Source: Flavobacterium chilense
GTDB taxonomy: Bacteria; Bacteroidota; Bacteroidia; Flavobacteriales; Flavobacteriaceae
Direction of reading: 5' to 3'
NCBI RefSeq assembly: GCF_001602525.1
Contig: NZ_LSYT01000001.1
Span: forward strand, 1,146,923-1,210,922
Length of the DNA: 64,000 bases
Shown: positions 50,414-61,945 of the stretch, one piece after another
Layout of the letters: every line of letters begins with the position of its first letter
Numbering within the stretch: the first letter of the stretch is position 1
Made by a program: the position numbers and the translations under genes
The notes under the pieces: generated by a model
What the model saw: the letters and a program-made list of their open reading frames with translations, nothing else
Database searches by the model: none
Told to the model about the DNA's origin: nothing

Positions 50414-51628
50414 TTACAATTCCGAAAAATGTGAAATTACTTTGTTTAAAATATCAACTGCAACAGATTCTTTTGATTTTAATTCCATCGGTTCCACTTT
50501 AAACTTTTGATCAATAAAGGTCACTTTATTGGTTTCTTTCTTAAAACCGGCTCCTTCATCCTGTAAGGAATTTAAAACAATCAAATCTAAGTTTTTTTTC
50601 TGAATTTTCAACTTAGCATTCTCAATTTCATTTTCTGTTTCTAAAGCAAACCCAATTAAAAACTGTTTTTTCTTGATTGCTCCTAACGACGCCAAAATAT
50701 CTTTTGTTTTTTCAAGCTCTATCGAAAATTCATCTGATGCTTTTTTAATCTTTTGTAAAGCTACAACTTTAGGTCTGTAATCAGCCACTGCAGCGGCAGC
50801 AATTGCTACATCTGCATGATCAAAATACAAGTGACATGCTTCATACATTTCTTGTGCCGAAACTACATTTACAACTTGTATCTGACTATATTTTACTTTG
50901 TAATGTGTTGGTCCGGCTACTAAAACAACTTCTGCGCCTAAATTAGCCGCTTCATTTGCCAGGTCAAAGCCCATTTTACCGGAGGAATGATTTCCTATAA
51001 AACGTACAGGATCTATTGCTTCGTATGTTGGACCAGCAGTAATTAGTATTTTTTTTCCTTTTAATGGCAATTTACTTTCTAAATCGGCTTCCAGAAAAGC
51101 TATGATATTTTCCGGTTCAGCCATTCTGCCTTCTCCGGACAAACCACTTGCCAATTCACCATTTTCAGCAGGAATCATGATATTCCCAAACTGTTTTAAA
51201 GCGGTAAAACCAGACAAAGTTGACGGATGCTTATACATATCCAGATCCATTGCAGGAGCAAAATAAACAGGACATTTAGCAGATAAATAAGTAGCAATTA
51301 AAAGATTGTCGCAGTTTCCTGTTACCATTTTTGACAACGTATTAGCAGTTGCCGGAGCAATTAACATGAGATCTGCCCAAAGTGCCAATTCAACATGATT
51401 GTTCCAGACCGCATCTTGGTCTTCCTGATTAAAGAAACTGGAGTGTACAGGATTTTTTGACAGCGTCGATAACGTAAGTGGTGTTACAAAATCCTTAGAA
51501 GCAGGTGTCATGATCACTTGGACATGCGCACCTGCTTTTATAAAAAGTCGTACTAATGAGGCTGTTTTATAGGCTGCAATTCCACCAGAAACACCTAGTA
51601 AAATTTTCTTCCCGTTTAAAACTGACAT
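50414..51628 (-). CDS. coaBC: Bifunctional phosphopantothenoylcysteine decarboxylase / phosphopantothenate-cysteine ligase
   Basis: 404 residues. N-terminal CoaC (about 1-180): FMN-binding GVSGGIAAYKTASLVRLF, the catalytic His in NNHVELALWADLMLIAPATANT, and PAMDLDMYKHPS. C-terminal CoaB (about 185-404): LITAGPTYEAIDPVRFIGNHSSGKMG, AAAVADYRP and the K(I)KK region. The substrate-clamp segment reads ELASGLSGEGRM, where the E. coli enzyme has a catalytic Cys at the first of these serines. Same cluster as rpoZ and bamD: the rpoZ stop is 9 nt upstream of its start. Confidence 0.93.
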   Translation of the reverse strand: MSVLNGKKILLGVSGGIAAYKTASLVRLFIKAGAHVQVIMTPASKDFVTPLTLSTLSKNPVHSSFFNQEDQDAVWNNHVELALWADLMLIAPATANTLSKMVTGNCDNLLIATYLSAKCPVYFAPAMDLDMYKHPSTLSGFTALKQFGNIMIPAENGELASGLSGEGRMAEPENIIAFLEADLESKLPLKGKKILITAGPTYEAIDPVRFIGNHSSGKMGFDLANEAANLGAEVVLVAGPTHYKVKYSQIQVVNVVSAQEMYEACHLYFDHADVAIAAAAVADYRPKVVALQKIKKASDEFSIELEKTKDILASLGAIKKKQFLIGFALETENEIENAKLKIQKKNLDLIVLNSLQDEGAGFKKETNKVTFIDQKFKVEPMELKSKESVAVDILNKVISHFSEL

Positions 51629-51637
51629 TATACTATA

Positions 51638-51955
51638 TTATTTGTTTGAACTTCTGTGGTATGTTTTACCGTCTAACCATTCCTGAACTGCTAAAGCATG
51701 TGGTTTTGGTAATTTTTCGTAAAATTTAGAAACTTCAATTTGCTCTTTATTTTCAAAAACTTCTTCAAGACTGTCATTATAAGTAGCAAACTCTTCTAAT
51801 TTCTCAGTTAATTCTTTTTTAATTTCAGAATTAATTTGATTTGCTCTTTTAGCCATAATGGTAATTGCCTCATACACATTTCCTGTTGGCTCTTCAATAA
51901 CTGTTTTATTGTATGTTATTGTATTTACAGGAGCATTCGTCTTTTTTAAATCCAT
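51638..51955 (-). CDS. rpoZ: RNA polymerase omega subunit
   Basis: 105 residues, Bacteroidota type of omega (Rpb6-like). The conserved part is NVYEAITIMAKRANQINSEIKKELTEKLEEFA; the C-terminal extension LPKPHALAVQEWLDGKTYHRSS is typical of this phylum. It helps to assemble and stabilise RNA polymerase. It lies between bamD (4-nt gap) and coaBC (9-nt gap), so the three are one transcript. Confidence 0.88.
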   Translation of the reverse strand: MDLKKTNAPVNTITYNKTVIEEPTGNVYEAITIMAKRANQINSEIKKELTEKLEEFATYNDSLEEVFENKEQIEVSKFYEKLPKPHALAVQEWLDGKTYHRSSNK

Positions 51956-51959
51956 GACT

Positions 51960-52760
51960 TTATTTTATTTTAGTAAATTTTTGTAAATCTGTCTCAACTC
52001 TGGCGTTCATTTCGTCTGCCTCTTTTTTATATTTTGTTGCGCTGTTAAACTTAATCAAGTTATTATAAGCTGCTTTTGCAACATTTAAACGATCTTCCAT
52101 TTTTGAAGGAATACTGTTTATCGCTAATTTATATGCTGAATCGTATTTGTAAAACAATGCATCTTCTTTAAAAGGTGTTCCCGGAAAATCAGCAATAAAA
52201 TTATCAAAAGCAATCAATGCTGATTTATAATCTGAAATAGTATTGTATCCTTTTGCATTTTCGAATGCTTTTTTCTCCAGTTTACCATTCAGCATTTTTA
52301 CAGCTTCATTGGCTTGCACTATATATTCAGAGTTTGGATAATTATCGATAAAAGCTTGTAATTTTTCTAATGCTTTTACTGTATCTGTCTGATCTAAACT
52401 ATAAACCGGAGCTAATTTTGAATAACTGAAAGCACCAAGAAAAGCTGCTTCCTGAACTTTCTCGCTACGAGGATATCCTGAAACAAAACTTTCGAACTGG
52501 TAACCTGCCAGATAATATTGTTTTGTTTTATAATAGGATTGTGAAAACATGTAAAAAAGTTTCTCTGCCTGAGGTTTTCCTCTGTAAGATGGGGCTAATT
52601 GTTCAAAAAGACGAATCGCTTTTGAATATTTACCAGCATCATACATTTTTGTTGCTACTTCAAACTTCGCCGCAACATCTTCATTTTTCAATGCTTTTTG
52701 GTATTCACTACAAGAACAAAAAAGGACAACAACAATTAATAGAGATACTATTTTTTTCAT
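51960..52760 (-). CDS. bamD: Outer membrane assembly lipoprotein BamD
   Basis: 266 residues from the ATG at 52760 (MKKIVSLLIVVVLFCSCSEYQK), chosen because it gives a lipoprotein signal with the lipidated Cys in FCSCS and lies about 60 nt after a strong promoter. TPR-like repeats: AAKFEVATKMYDAGKYSKAIRLFEQLAPSYRGKPQAEKLFY, YYLAGYQFESFVSGYPRSEKVQEA, AFDNFIADFPGTPFKEDALFY. BamD is the essential lipoprotein of the BAM complex that inserts beta-barrels. First gene of the bamD-rpoZ-coaBC unit. Confidence 0.9.
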   Translation of the reverse strand: MKKIVSLLIVVVLFCSCSEYQKALKNEDVAAKFEVATKMYDAGKYSKAIRLFEQLAPSYRGKPQAEKLFYMFSQSYYKTKQYYLAGYQFESFVSGYPRSEKVQEAAFLGAFSYSKLAPVYSLDQTDTVKALEKLQAFIDNYPNSEYIVQANEAVKMLNGKLEKKAFENAKGYNTISDYKSALIAFDNFIADFPGTPFKEDALFYKYDSAYKLAINSIPSKMEDRLNVAKAAYNNLIKFNSATKYKKEADEMNARVETDLQKFTKIK

Positions 52761-52827
52761 TTTCTTACTTTTATTATGATTTCTTAGACAATTATGCCAA
52801 AGCAAAATCACACCGAAGTTCCGGTGG

Positions 52828-52857
52828 CAAATTTAGTTATTAATTTAGCTACTACAA
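52828..52857 (-). promoter_or_regulatory. Promoter of bamD-rpoZ-coaBC
   Basis: On the minus strand TTG (52855-52857), 19 nt, perfect TAAATTTG (52828-52835), both at consensus. Start expected near 52820. The 60-nt leader contains a CACCGGAACTTCGGTG hairpin (52811-52826). Confidence 0.6.
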
Positions 52858-52896
52858 AATATTTTTTGGTATATTAAAATACCGGCAATCACACTC

Positions 52897-53778
52897 TTAT
52901 TTTATGCTGTTTTTTACAAATTCATTCAATCTGTTTGCCAGAGAATCATCTACACTTACTAAAGGCAAACGCACTGTGTTCTCAGCAATACCAAGGGCTT
53001 GAAAGACTTGTTTGATTCCGGCAGGATTTCCCTGCTCAAAAATCATATCAATACAATCTGATAAAACGTATTGAGTTTTAAACGCTTCGCTTACCTTTTT
53101 ATTTAAACCTAAACGAATCATTTCTGAAAATTCTTTCGGAAAACCTTGTCCAATAACAGAAATTACTCCTGCTCCACCAGCTAAAACAATTGGCAAAGCA
53201 ATCATATCGTCTCCTGAAATTACAAGAAAATCTTTTGGCGCATTTTTAATTAGTTGCATAGCTTGTACTACATCTCCTGCCGCTTCTTTTATTGCTACAA
53301 CATTATCAAAATCATTAGCCAGACGAATTACTGTTGATGGCAGCATATTACTGGATGTTCTTCCCGGAACGTTGTATAAAATTACCGGTACCGGAGAAGC
53401 TTCTGCAATTGCTTTAAAATGCTGATAAATACCTTCCTGAGTTGGTTTATTATAATATGGTGAAACTGAAAGGATAGCTTCAAAAGGAGAAAAATCTCTT
53501 GTTTTAAGTTCTTCAACAACCTGTAAGGTATTATTACCTCCAACTCCAAGAACTATAGGCAATCTTCCTTTATTAGTATCGATTACGGTGTTAATTACCA
53601 ATTCTTTTTCGGCTTGTGTCAGAGTAGCATTTTCTGCTGTTGTACCCATAACTACAAGATATTCAACTCCACCATCTATCGAAAAATTAACAATGCGCTG
53701 TAAAGCTTCGATATCTACTGAAAAGTCTTTTTTAAATGGGGTTACAAGCGCAACACCAGTTCCTATTAATGATTGCAT
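52897..53778 (-). CDS. dapA: 4-hydroxy-tetrahydrodipicolinate synthase
   Basis: 293 residues, class I aldolase barrel. It condenses pyruvate with aspartate semialdehyde in lysine and peptidoglycan synthesis. [10 protein letters not shown] start, [11 protein letters not shown] (phosphate/carboxylate loop), the proton-relay Tyr in [13 protein letters not shown], Schiff-base Lys in [10 protein letters not shown], and [23 protein letters not shown]. Ten nt downstream of the DUF6913 gene on the same strand. Confidence 0.96.
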   Translation of the reverse strand: MQSLIGTGVALVTPFKKDFSVDIEALQRIVNFSIDGGVEYLVVMGTTAENATLTQAEKELVINTVIDTNKGRLPIVLGVGGNNTLQVVEELKTRDFSPFEAILSVSPYYNKPTQEGIYQHFKAIAEASPVPVILYNVPGRTSSNMLPSTVIRLANDFDNVVAIKEAAGDVVQAMQLIKNAPKDFLVISGDDMIALPIVLAGGAGVISVIGQGFPKEFSEMIRLGLNKKVSEAFKTQYVLSDCIDMIFEQGNPAGIKQVFQALGIAENTVRLPLVSVDDSLANRLNEFVKNSIK

Positions 53779-53788
53779 ATTCTAATTT

Positions 53789-54301
53789 TTATTTTATACT
53801 CTTTAAATATTTAAACAATTCGAAAACGAAAAGTTTGTAATTTTCTATAGTGGTATCAATCATCCATCGATTTAGATTTTTGTCTACAGATGCAAATCCC
53901 ACTTTAAATCTTGCTTTTGATTTGTTGGTTATCATCATCAAAATAGCTGTTTCGATGTCATAATAACTAATCAAAAGATCAAATTCTGTTTCTATAAATT
54001 CATTTAGAAAAACGGCTGTAATCTCACCATTCCAATTGATGTGTTTTTTACCAAAAGTAGGTCGCGAATACGTTTCTTTCTCTTTAAATTTACTTTTATA
54101 CGCAACAATTTTAATGTTCTGAGGAGCTATTCCCTGCATAAGCAGTTCCTTTTCTAATTCTTTCGAATGCTGAAAATTACTTTCATCAATCAGTAAACCA
54201 ATTGTTTGTATATTACTTGTAAACACTTCGTTTTTTACATTATGTAAGTTATTTTTTAATGATTTTTTTACAAAAAATTCCTTTATATAATTCAAAAACA
54301 T
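53789..54301 (-). CDS. DUF6913-like protein of unknown function
   Basis: 170 residues, soluble, no signal. I recognise the family from Bacteroidota but no function: conserved-looking pieces are IGLLIDESNFQHSKELEKELL, KKHINWNGEI, FDLLISYYDIETAILMMITNKSKARFKVGFA. The order of strands and helices and the IGLLID start recall glycosyltransferase-B-like folds, a weak impression. Directly upstream of dapA with a 10-nt gap, so co-expressed. Confidence 0.65.
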   Translation of the reverse strand: MFLNYIKEFFVKKSLKNNLHNVKNEVFTSNIQTIGLLIDESNFQHSKELEKELLMQGIAPQNIKIVAYKSKFKEKETYSRPTFGKKHINWNGEITAVFLNEFIETEFDLLISYYDIETAILMMITNKSKARFKVGFASVDKNLNRWMIDTTIENYKLFVFELFKYLKSIK

Positions 54302-54348
54302 AGTACTTTTACCAAATTACAAAATTAATTATTTAAGTCGCATTTAAG

Positions 54349-55128
54349 ATGGTAAAACTAAAAAAGTATAACGGATTTTTGAAACTTTTTGTTATATTCT
54401 TAACACTTTTTTTTATATTTTCCTGCAGTCAGAAAAATTATAATTTAACTAAAATTGAAGGAAAACAACTTCCAATCACTGAAAAAGGTACTGAAACTCC
54501 CGCTATTGAAAGCTTTATAAAACCTTATCGTGATCATATTAATAAGGACTTAGACAGTGTTCTGGCTTATTGCCCTGAAACTCTAGACAAAAGCACCGGA
54601 AAATGGCAAACCAGCATTGGAAACTTATTAGCTGATGTTTGTTTACAAAGAGGAAATCTTGTTTTTACTCCCCGCGAGAAAAAAAGCATTGATTTATGTC
54701 TATTAAACCATGGCGGAATTCGCGCTATTTTACCAAAAGGAAATGTAACTACCAGAACTGCTTTTGAAATAATGCCTTTTGAAAACAATCTGGTTGTTGT
54801 TGCTTTAAAAGGAGATCAGATTCTTGAAATTGCTGCTTATATAATTAAGGAGAAAAAACCTCAGCCTCTGTCCGGAATGACTTTTACAATTGGTAAAGAC
54901 AATAAAGCAAAAAACATTTTAATTCAGGGAAAACCTCTTGATCTTAATAAGGTATATTATGTTGCTACCAATGATTACCTGGCAAATGGCGGAGACAGCA
55001 TGACTTTTTTCGCAAAAGGAATTCAGAAATATGATTTGAATTATAAACTTCGAAATGTATTGATTGATTATTTTAAACAAGTTGATACGATTCCGGTAGC
55101 AAAAAATATCAGAATCACAGAAGAATAA
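54349..55128 (+). CDS. 5'-nucleotidase C-terminal-domain lipoprotein
   Basis: 259 residues. Lipoprotein signal (FVIFLTLFFIFSCSQ, Cys near 26). The mature part is the C-terminal, substrate-binding domain of the UshA-type 5'-nucleotidase: TGKWQTSIGNLLADVCLQRG, DLCLLNHGGIRAILPKGNVT, AFEIMPFENNLVVVALKGDQI, YYVATNDYLANGGDSM. The metal-binding catalytic domain is missing here but is encoded by the next gene, 56 nt downstream. The two together probably form one enzyme at the cell surface or periplasm. Confidence 0.88.
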   Translation: MVKLKKYNGFLKLFVIFLTLFFIFSCSQKNYNLTKIEGKQLPITEKGTETPAIESFIKPYRDHINKDLDSVLAYCPETLDKSTGKWQTSIGNLLADVCLQRGNLVFTPREKKSIDLCLLNHGGIRAILPKGNVTTRTAFEIMPFENNLVVVALKGDQILEIAAYIIKEKKPQPLSGMTFTIGKDNKAKNILIQGKPLDLNKVYYVATNDYLANGGDSMTFFAKGIQKYDLNYKLRNVLIDYFKQVDTIPVAKNIRITEE

Positions 55129-55184
55129 CAGCATTTCAAATACATTATAAAAACATACAGGCGTTTCTGCAAAAAACATACAAA

Positions 55185-56081
55185 ATGAAAAGAAGAGAAT
55201 TTATCGAAAAAACCGCTGCAAGTACTGCCTTACTAAGTTTAGGTTTATCATTAAGCAGTTTTGAAACTAACGATATTAAGCACTTAACGATTCTACATAC
55301 TAATGATGTTCACAGCCATATCGATCCTTTTCCGGCTGATGATCCACGTAATCCAAATAAAGGCGGTGTATCGCGAAGAGCAGCACTTATAGAAACTATT
55401 CGTAAGGAAAATCCAAATGTTCTTTTACTGGATGCCGGAGATATTTTTCAGGGAACTCCATATTTCAATTATTATGGTGGTGAATTGGAATTCAAACTGA
55501 TGAGTATGATGAAATATGATGCTTCAACAATTGGAAATCATGATTTTGATAATGGTCTTGATGGTTTACATGCACAAATGCCGCATGCTACTTTTGAGTT
55601 TATAAATTCTAATTACGACTTTAAGAATACCGTAATGAACGGACTTGTTAAGCCTTATAAAATCTTTAACAAAAACGGAATTAAAGTTGGTGTTTTTGGT
55701 TTAGGAATTGAGCTTGCGGGTTTAGTTGACAAACAAATGTACAAGGAAACGGTTTACAATGATCCTGTAGAAATTGCACAGGATATGACGCAATTATTGA
55801 AAAAAAAGGAAAAATGTGATTTGGTAGTTTGTCTTTCGCACTTAGGTTATAAATATAAAGATGATGAATCTAAAATTTCTGATTTAAAACTGGCAGAGCA
55901 AACTCAGGATATTGATCTAATTATTGGCGGACATACGCATACTTTTTTAGACAAACCAACTATTGTAAAAAATAAGGCTGGTGAAAATGTACTGGTAAAT
56001 CAGGTGGGATGCTACGGGATAAATTTAGGCCGAATTGACTTTTATTTTGATAAGAATAAAGCTCACACCAACCAGGGAAGA

Positions 56082-56096
<15 letters not shown>
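55185..56096 (+). CDS. 5'-nucleotidase catalytic (metallophosphoesterase) domain protein
   Basis: 303 residues. The N-terminus MKRREFIEKTAASTALLSLG resembles a twin-arginine-type signal (KRREF). The rest is a calcineurin-like metallophosphoesterase: LTILHTNDVHSHIDPF (first metal ligands), LLLDAGDIFQGTP, STIGNHDFDNG, CLSHLGYKYKDD and LIIGGHTHTF. It lacks the substrate-binding C-terminal domain of UshA, which the preceding gene supplies. Its 3' end overlaps the convergent membrane-protein gene by 15 nt. Confidence 0.9.
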
Positions 56097-58776
<2,680 letters not shown>

Positions 58777-58873
58777 TTAAAATACTGTGGGTTGTGATTT
58801 AGAATAACTGAATATCAAAATTAGGATTATTTTTTTATCAAATAGTGTAAAATATAAAAGTTTTGTAAAATCA

Positions 58874-58907
58874 AAAATCAAGCTGCAAAACGATGCAACT
58901 TGATTTT
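58874..58907 (-). terminator. Hairpin downstream of the OmpA-family gene
   Basis: AAAATCAAG and CTTGATTTT arms with an inner TGCA/TGCA pair, followed on the minus strand by TGATTTT. About 110 nt past the OmpA-family stop. The gap 58771-59016 shows nothing else. Confidence 0.55.
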
Positions 58908-59016
58908 CTTCTTGCCCATTATTCTTAAAAAGAATTAAACAAAACCAACTTCCAAATGGTTTCTTCGTTTTATATTTTTATTCTAACAATTGAGTTATTA
59001 GGATATAAACATAAAA

Positions 59017-60954
59017 CTATTTCTGAATAATGATAAAGTCTGATCTTCTGTTTAATAAATGCTCTTCTTCTGTACATTTTACTCCATTTTTACATCTATT
59101 AATCAATCGGGTTTCGCCATAACCTATTGCACTTTCTATTCTTGAAGGATCAATACCTTGCGAAAGAATATAGTCTCGTGTTGATTTTGCCCTGTTATCA
59201 GAAAGTTTCAGGTTATAGGAATCTTTTCCCCGTGAATCTGTATGTGATTCAATTTTGATTCGGATGTTAGGAAATTTTCTCATGATAAATACAACTTTAG
59301 CTAACTCATCAATCGCTTTTGGTGTAATATCGTATTTGTCATAATCGAAATAAATTGGATTAACATCAACTTTTTCAACTCCTTTTTTCTTCACTACCAG
59401 ATCATCATAATTGCTCATTACAAAATCAACATCTGTAATTTCGGCTTCGTTTTCTTTTGTGGTTTCAACCGTTTTTTCATCGTTACTATAATTTGTTTTT
59501 GTAGCAACTAACCGAACTGTTTTATTGCAAGGAACTGTAACGGCATATTTACCATCAAAATTGGTTTTGGTTTCTGCCAGAACCTCATTATAAGAGTTAT
59601 AAGCAACTATGGTAACATCTGTAATTGGTAATTTTGATTTTGCATCTGTTACTTTACCCGAAATATTCTGGTTGCAAACCGGTTTTCCTTTGGTAAAAGA
59701 ATAAATATCATCATCGCCTTTACCTCCGGCTCTGTTTGAAGAAACATAACCATAAGATCCGGTTTTGTCAATTATAAAGGTAAAATCGTCTTTATTACTG
59801 TTTATTGGAGTTCCTAAGTTTCGTGGTGTTGAAAAACTTCCGTCTGCCAGAAACTTGCTTTCGTATACATCGAGATCCCCTAATCCGTAATGTCCGTCTG
59901 AAGAAAAATAGAGCATTCCGTTACGGAAAAATGGAAAAAGGTCATTACCGATTGTATTGATTTTTGGCCCTAAATTTTGAGGAGAACTCATTGTTCCGTC
60001 TGCTGCAATTTTTACGACATATAAATCGGTTTCTCCATAACCTCCCGGCATATCTGATGCGAAGAAAAGCCATTGTCCGTCATCGCTTAAACAAGGATGT
60101 CCAACGGAATAATCATCATTATCAAAGAAAACTTTTTGTGGATTTTCTACTTTTCCATTTACAATTGAACCTTTAAGAATCTGAAAATTATTAACCTTGT
60201 TTTGATCAATTACGAGTTTTTTATTCTTGATGATGTTTGAAGAATAATAAATTGTTTTTCCACTGGCATCAAAACTTGCTGTTGCTTCGTGGTATTTGGT
60301 CATAACATTAGGCATAAACAGGCTTTCGTTAAACAAACCTCCATCTGCAGGATTTCTTTCGGCTATATATAAATTTAAAAATGGCTGATTGTTCCAGTTA
60401 TACAGTTTATCACTAAATCTTGTTGTATCTCTTGCTGACGTAAATACAACCCGATCCTGATAAAAAGTCGCACCAAAATCTGATTTACTGGTATTGATCT
60501 CTAAATTTCTGATGTCATAAAGAGATTTTGATTTTGCTAAACTGTCTAATTGTTTTTTTTGTGCAACATATCGGTTAATCTCTTTTTGATCTCCTTTTTT
60601 ATTGAGGTACTCTTTGGTAATTTTATCAGCATCATCATAGTCCATAACAGCTTTCATGGACTGAATGTAACGCAAATAGTAGATATCTGTTAAATTATTG
60701 CCTTGTGCTTCGTATAGCTTTTTGTACCATCTGAGTGCGTTTCTTGCATCTGAAATAAAGTAATACGAATCGGCGGCATTCTTTAACGTTTGTGTCGATG
60801 GATTCTCTATGTTTTGCAAACACTCTTCATAGGCTTTTGATGCATCCAGATAAGAGTAATTTTTAAACAATGCATCGGCCTTTTTTAAATTAGTCTTTTG
60901 AGCAAAACCAAAGGTAATACTCAAGACTAAACTAAGGATATATAGTTTTTTCAT
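59017..60954 (-). CDS. OmpA-family protein with TPR, PD40 propeller and carboxypeptidase-like domains (PorE-like plan)
   Basis: 645 residues with a signal peptide (MKKLYILSLVLSITFGFAQ). TPR region about 20-140; beta-propeller of PD40 repeats about 150-420 (GKTIYYSSN, LSDDGQWLFFASDMPGGYGETDLYVVK, LYFSSDGHYGLGDLDVYESK, YGYVSSNRAGGKGDDDIYSF); regulatory-like Ig domain about 430-515 (NISGKVTDAKSKLPITDVTI); OmpA C-terminal peptidoglycan-binding domain about 535-645 (PIYFDYDKYDI, IESHTDSRGKDSYNLKLSDNRA). The same plan is known for T9SS PorE. It is 12 nt behind the PorP/SprF-like gene and probably anchors that system to the wall. Confidence 0.88.
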   Translation of the reverse strand: MKKLYILSLVLSITFGFAQKTNLKKADALFKNYSYLDASKAYEECLQNIENPSTQTLKNAADSYYFISDARNALRWYKKLYEAQGNNLTDIYYLRYIQSMKAVMDYDDADKITKEYLNKKGDQKEINRYVAQKKQLDSLAKSKSLYDIRNLEINTSKSDFGATFYQDRVVFTSARDTTRFSDKLYNWNNQPFLNLYIAERNPADGGLFNESLFMPNVMTKYHEATASFDASGKTIYYSSNIIKNKKLVIDQNKVNNFQILKGSIVNGKVENPQKVFFDNDDYSVGHPCLSDDGQWLFFASDMPGGYGETDLYVVKIAADGTMSSPQNLGPKINTIGNDLFPFFRNGMLYFSSDGHYGLGDLDVYESKFLADGSFSTPRNLGTPINSNKDDFTFIIDKTGSYGYVSSNRAGGKGDDDIYSFTKGKPVCNQNISGKVTDAKSKLPITDVTIVAYNSYNEVLAETKTNFDGKYAVTVPCNKTVRLVATKTNYSNDEKTVETTKENEAEITDVDFVMSNYDDLVVKKKGVEKVDVNPIYFDYDKYDITPKAIDELAKVVFIMRKFPNIRIKIESHTDSRGKDSYNLKLSDNRAKSTRDYILSQGIDPSRIESAIGYGETRLINRCKNGVKCTEEEHLLNRRSDFIIIQK

Positions 60955-60966
60955 AGGATTTATGTT

Positions 60967-61899
60967 TTAGAAGAATCGAGGTGATTTGATTTTACTTTGA
61001 TTTTTAGTAAATTGATAACGCAAGATGAATTCATGTGTTCCATCATTGTATTTGTTCAAATCGCTTACAGTGTAATCAAACGCATATCCAATATAAAAGC
61101 TTCTGGATATTTGAAAACCTGCCAATACGCTCACAGAATCATCTGTTCGATAAGATCCTCCAATTACAAACTTTTCTGCAATCATAAAGTTCGCCGAAAT
61201 ATCAGCTGTAACTGGTGCCCCACTTACTGCTTTTACTAAAAATGCCGGCTTGAACTTTAAATTCGGATTCAGATCAAAAACATAACCTCCCATTAAATAA
61301 TAATGCAAACGATCGAAATCTATTGATTCCTGAACATCATTATAATAATCATTTTGGATGAAACTTGGAACTGAAGCTCCTATGTACCACTTATCTGTGT
61401 AATAGTAAATACCTGCTCCTACTGCCAGTTTCATTTGATTATCAATATTTTGATTCAGCAAAACATCATTATTATTATAGTATCTCCCTTTAGACCAATC
61501 TATATTCAACATTCTCATCCCTGCTTTAAGACCAAATGCTAATCTTTTCTCATATCCTAAAGGAATTGAGTAAGCAAAGTTTCCGTCAAGATACAATTCG
61601 TTTGATGGACCAATTTTGTCATTAACGACACTTAATCCTAAACCAATATTCTCATTTCGAAGTGGTGAGTGAATTGAAAACGATTGTGTTTCCGGTGCTC
61701 CGGAAATTCCAACCCATTGCGAACGGTGTAAAAGTGTTGCCTCCAATGATCCGGTAGATCCAGCATAAGCTGGATTTACCGACATTGTATTGTACATATA
61801 TTGTGTGTACTGCGGTTCTTGTTGTGCACTGGCACAAAATGTAATAAAAGAACATATTAAAATGAAATACGTTTCTAATGATTTTATATATAGTTTCAT
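60967..61899 (-). CDS. PorP/SprF family type IX secretion membrane protein
   Basis: 310 residues with a signal peptide cut near FCASAQ. Starts with the family's QQEPQYTQYMYNTMSVNPAYAGS and continues as a beta-barrel (LLHRSQWVGISGAPETQSFSIHSPL, GLGLSVVNDKIGPSN). SprF/PorP proteins work with adhesins that carry type B sorting domains. It stands 46 nt behind such an adhesin gene and 12 nt ahead of the OmpA-family gene, the usual flavobacterial trio. Confidence 0.92.
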   Translation of the reverse strand: MKLYIKSLETYFILICSFITFCASAQQEPQYTQYMYNTMSVNPAYAGSTGSLEATLLHRSQWVGISGAPETQSFSIHSPLRNENIGLGLSVVNDKIGPSNELYLDGNFAYSIPLGYEKRLAFGLKAGMRMLNIDWSKGRYYNNNDVLLNQNIDNQMKLAVGAGIYYYTDKWYIGASVPSFIQNDYYNDVQESIDFDRLHYYLMGGYVFDLNPNLKFKPAFLVKAVSGAPVTADISANFMIAEKFVIGGSYRTDDSVSVLAGFQISRSFYIGYAFDYTVSDLNKYNDGTHEFILRYQFTKNQSKIKSPRFF

Positions 61900-61945
61900 A
61901 ACGATACTTATTAAGTTTAATTAATTAGATGACTCATACAGCTGA

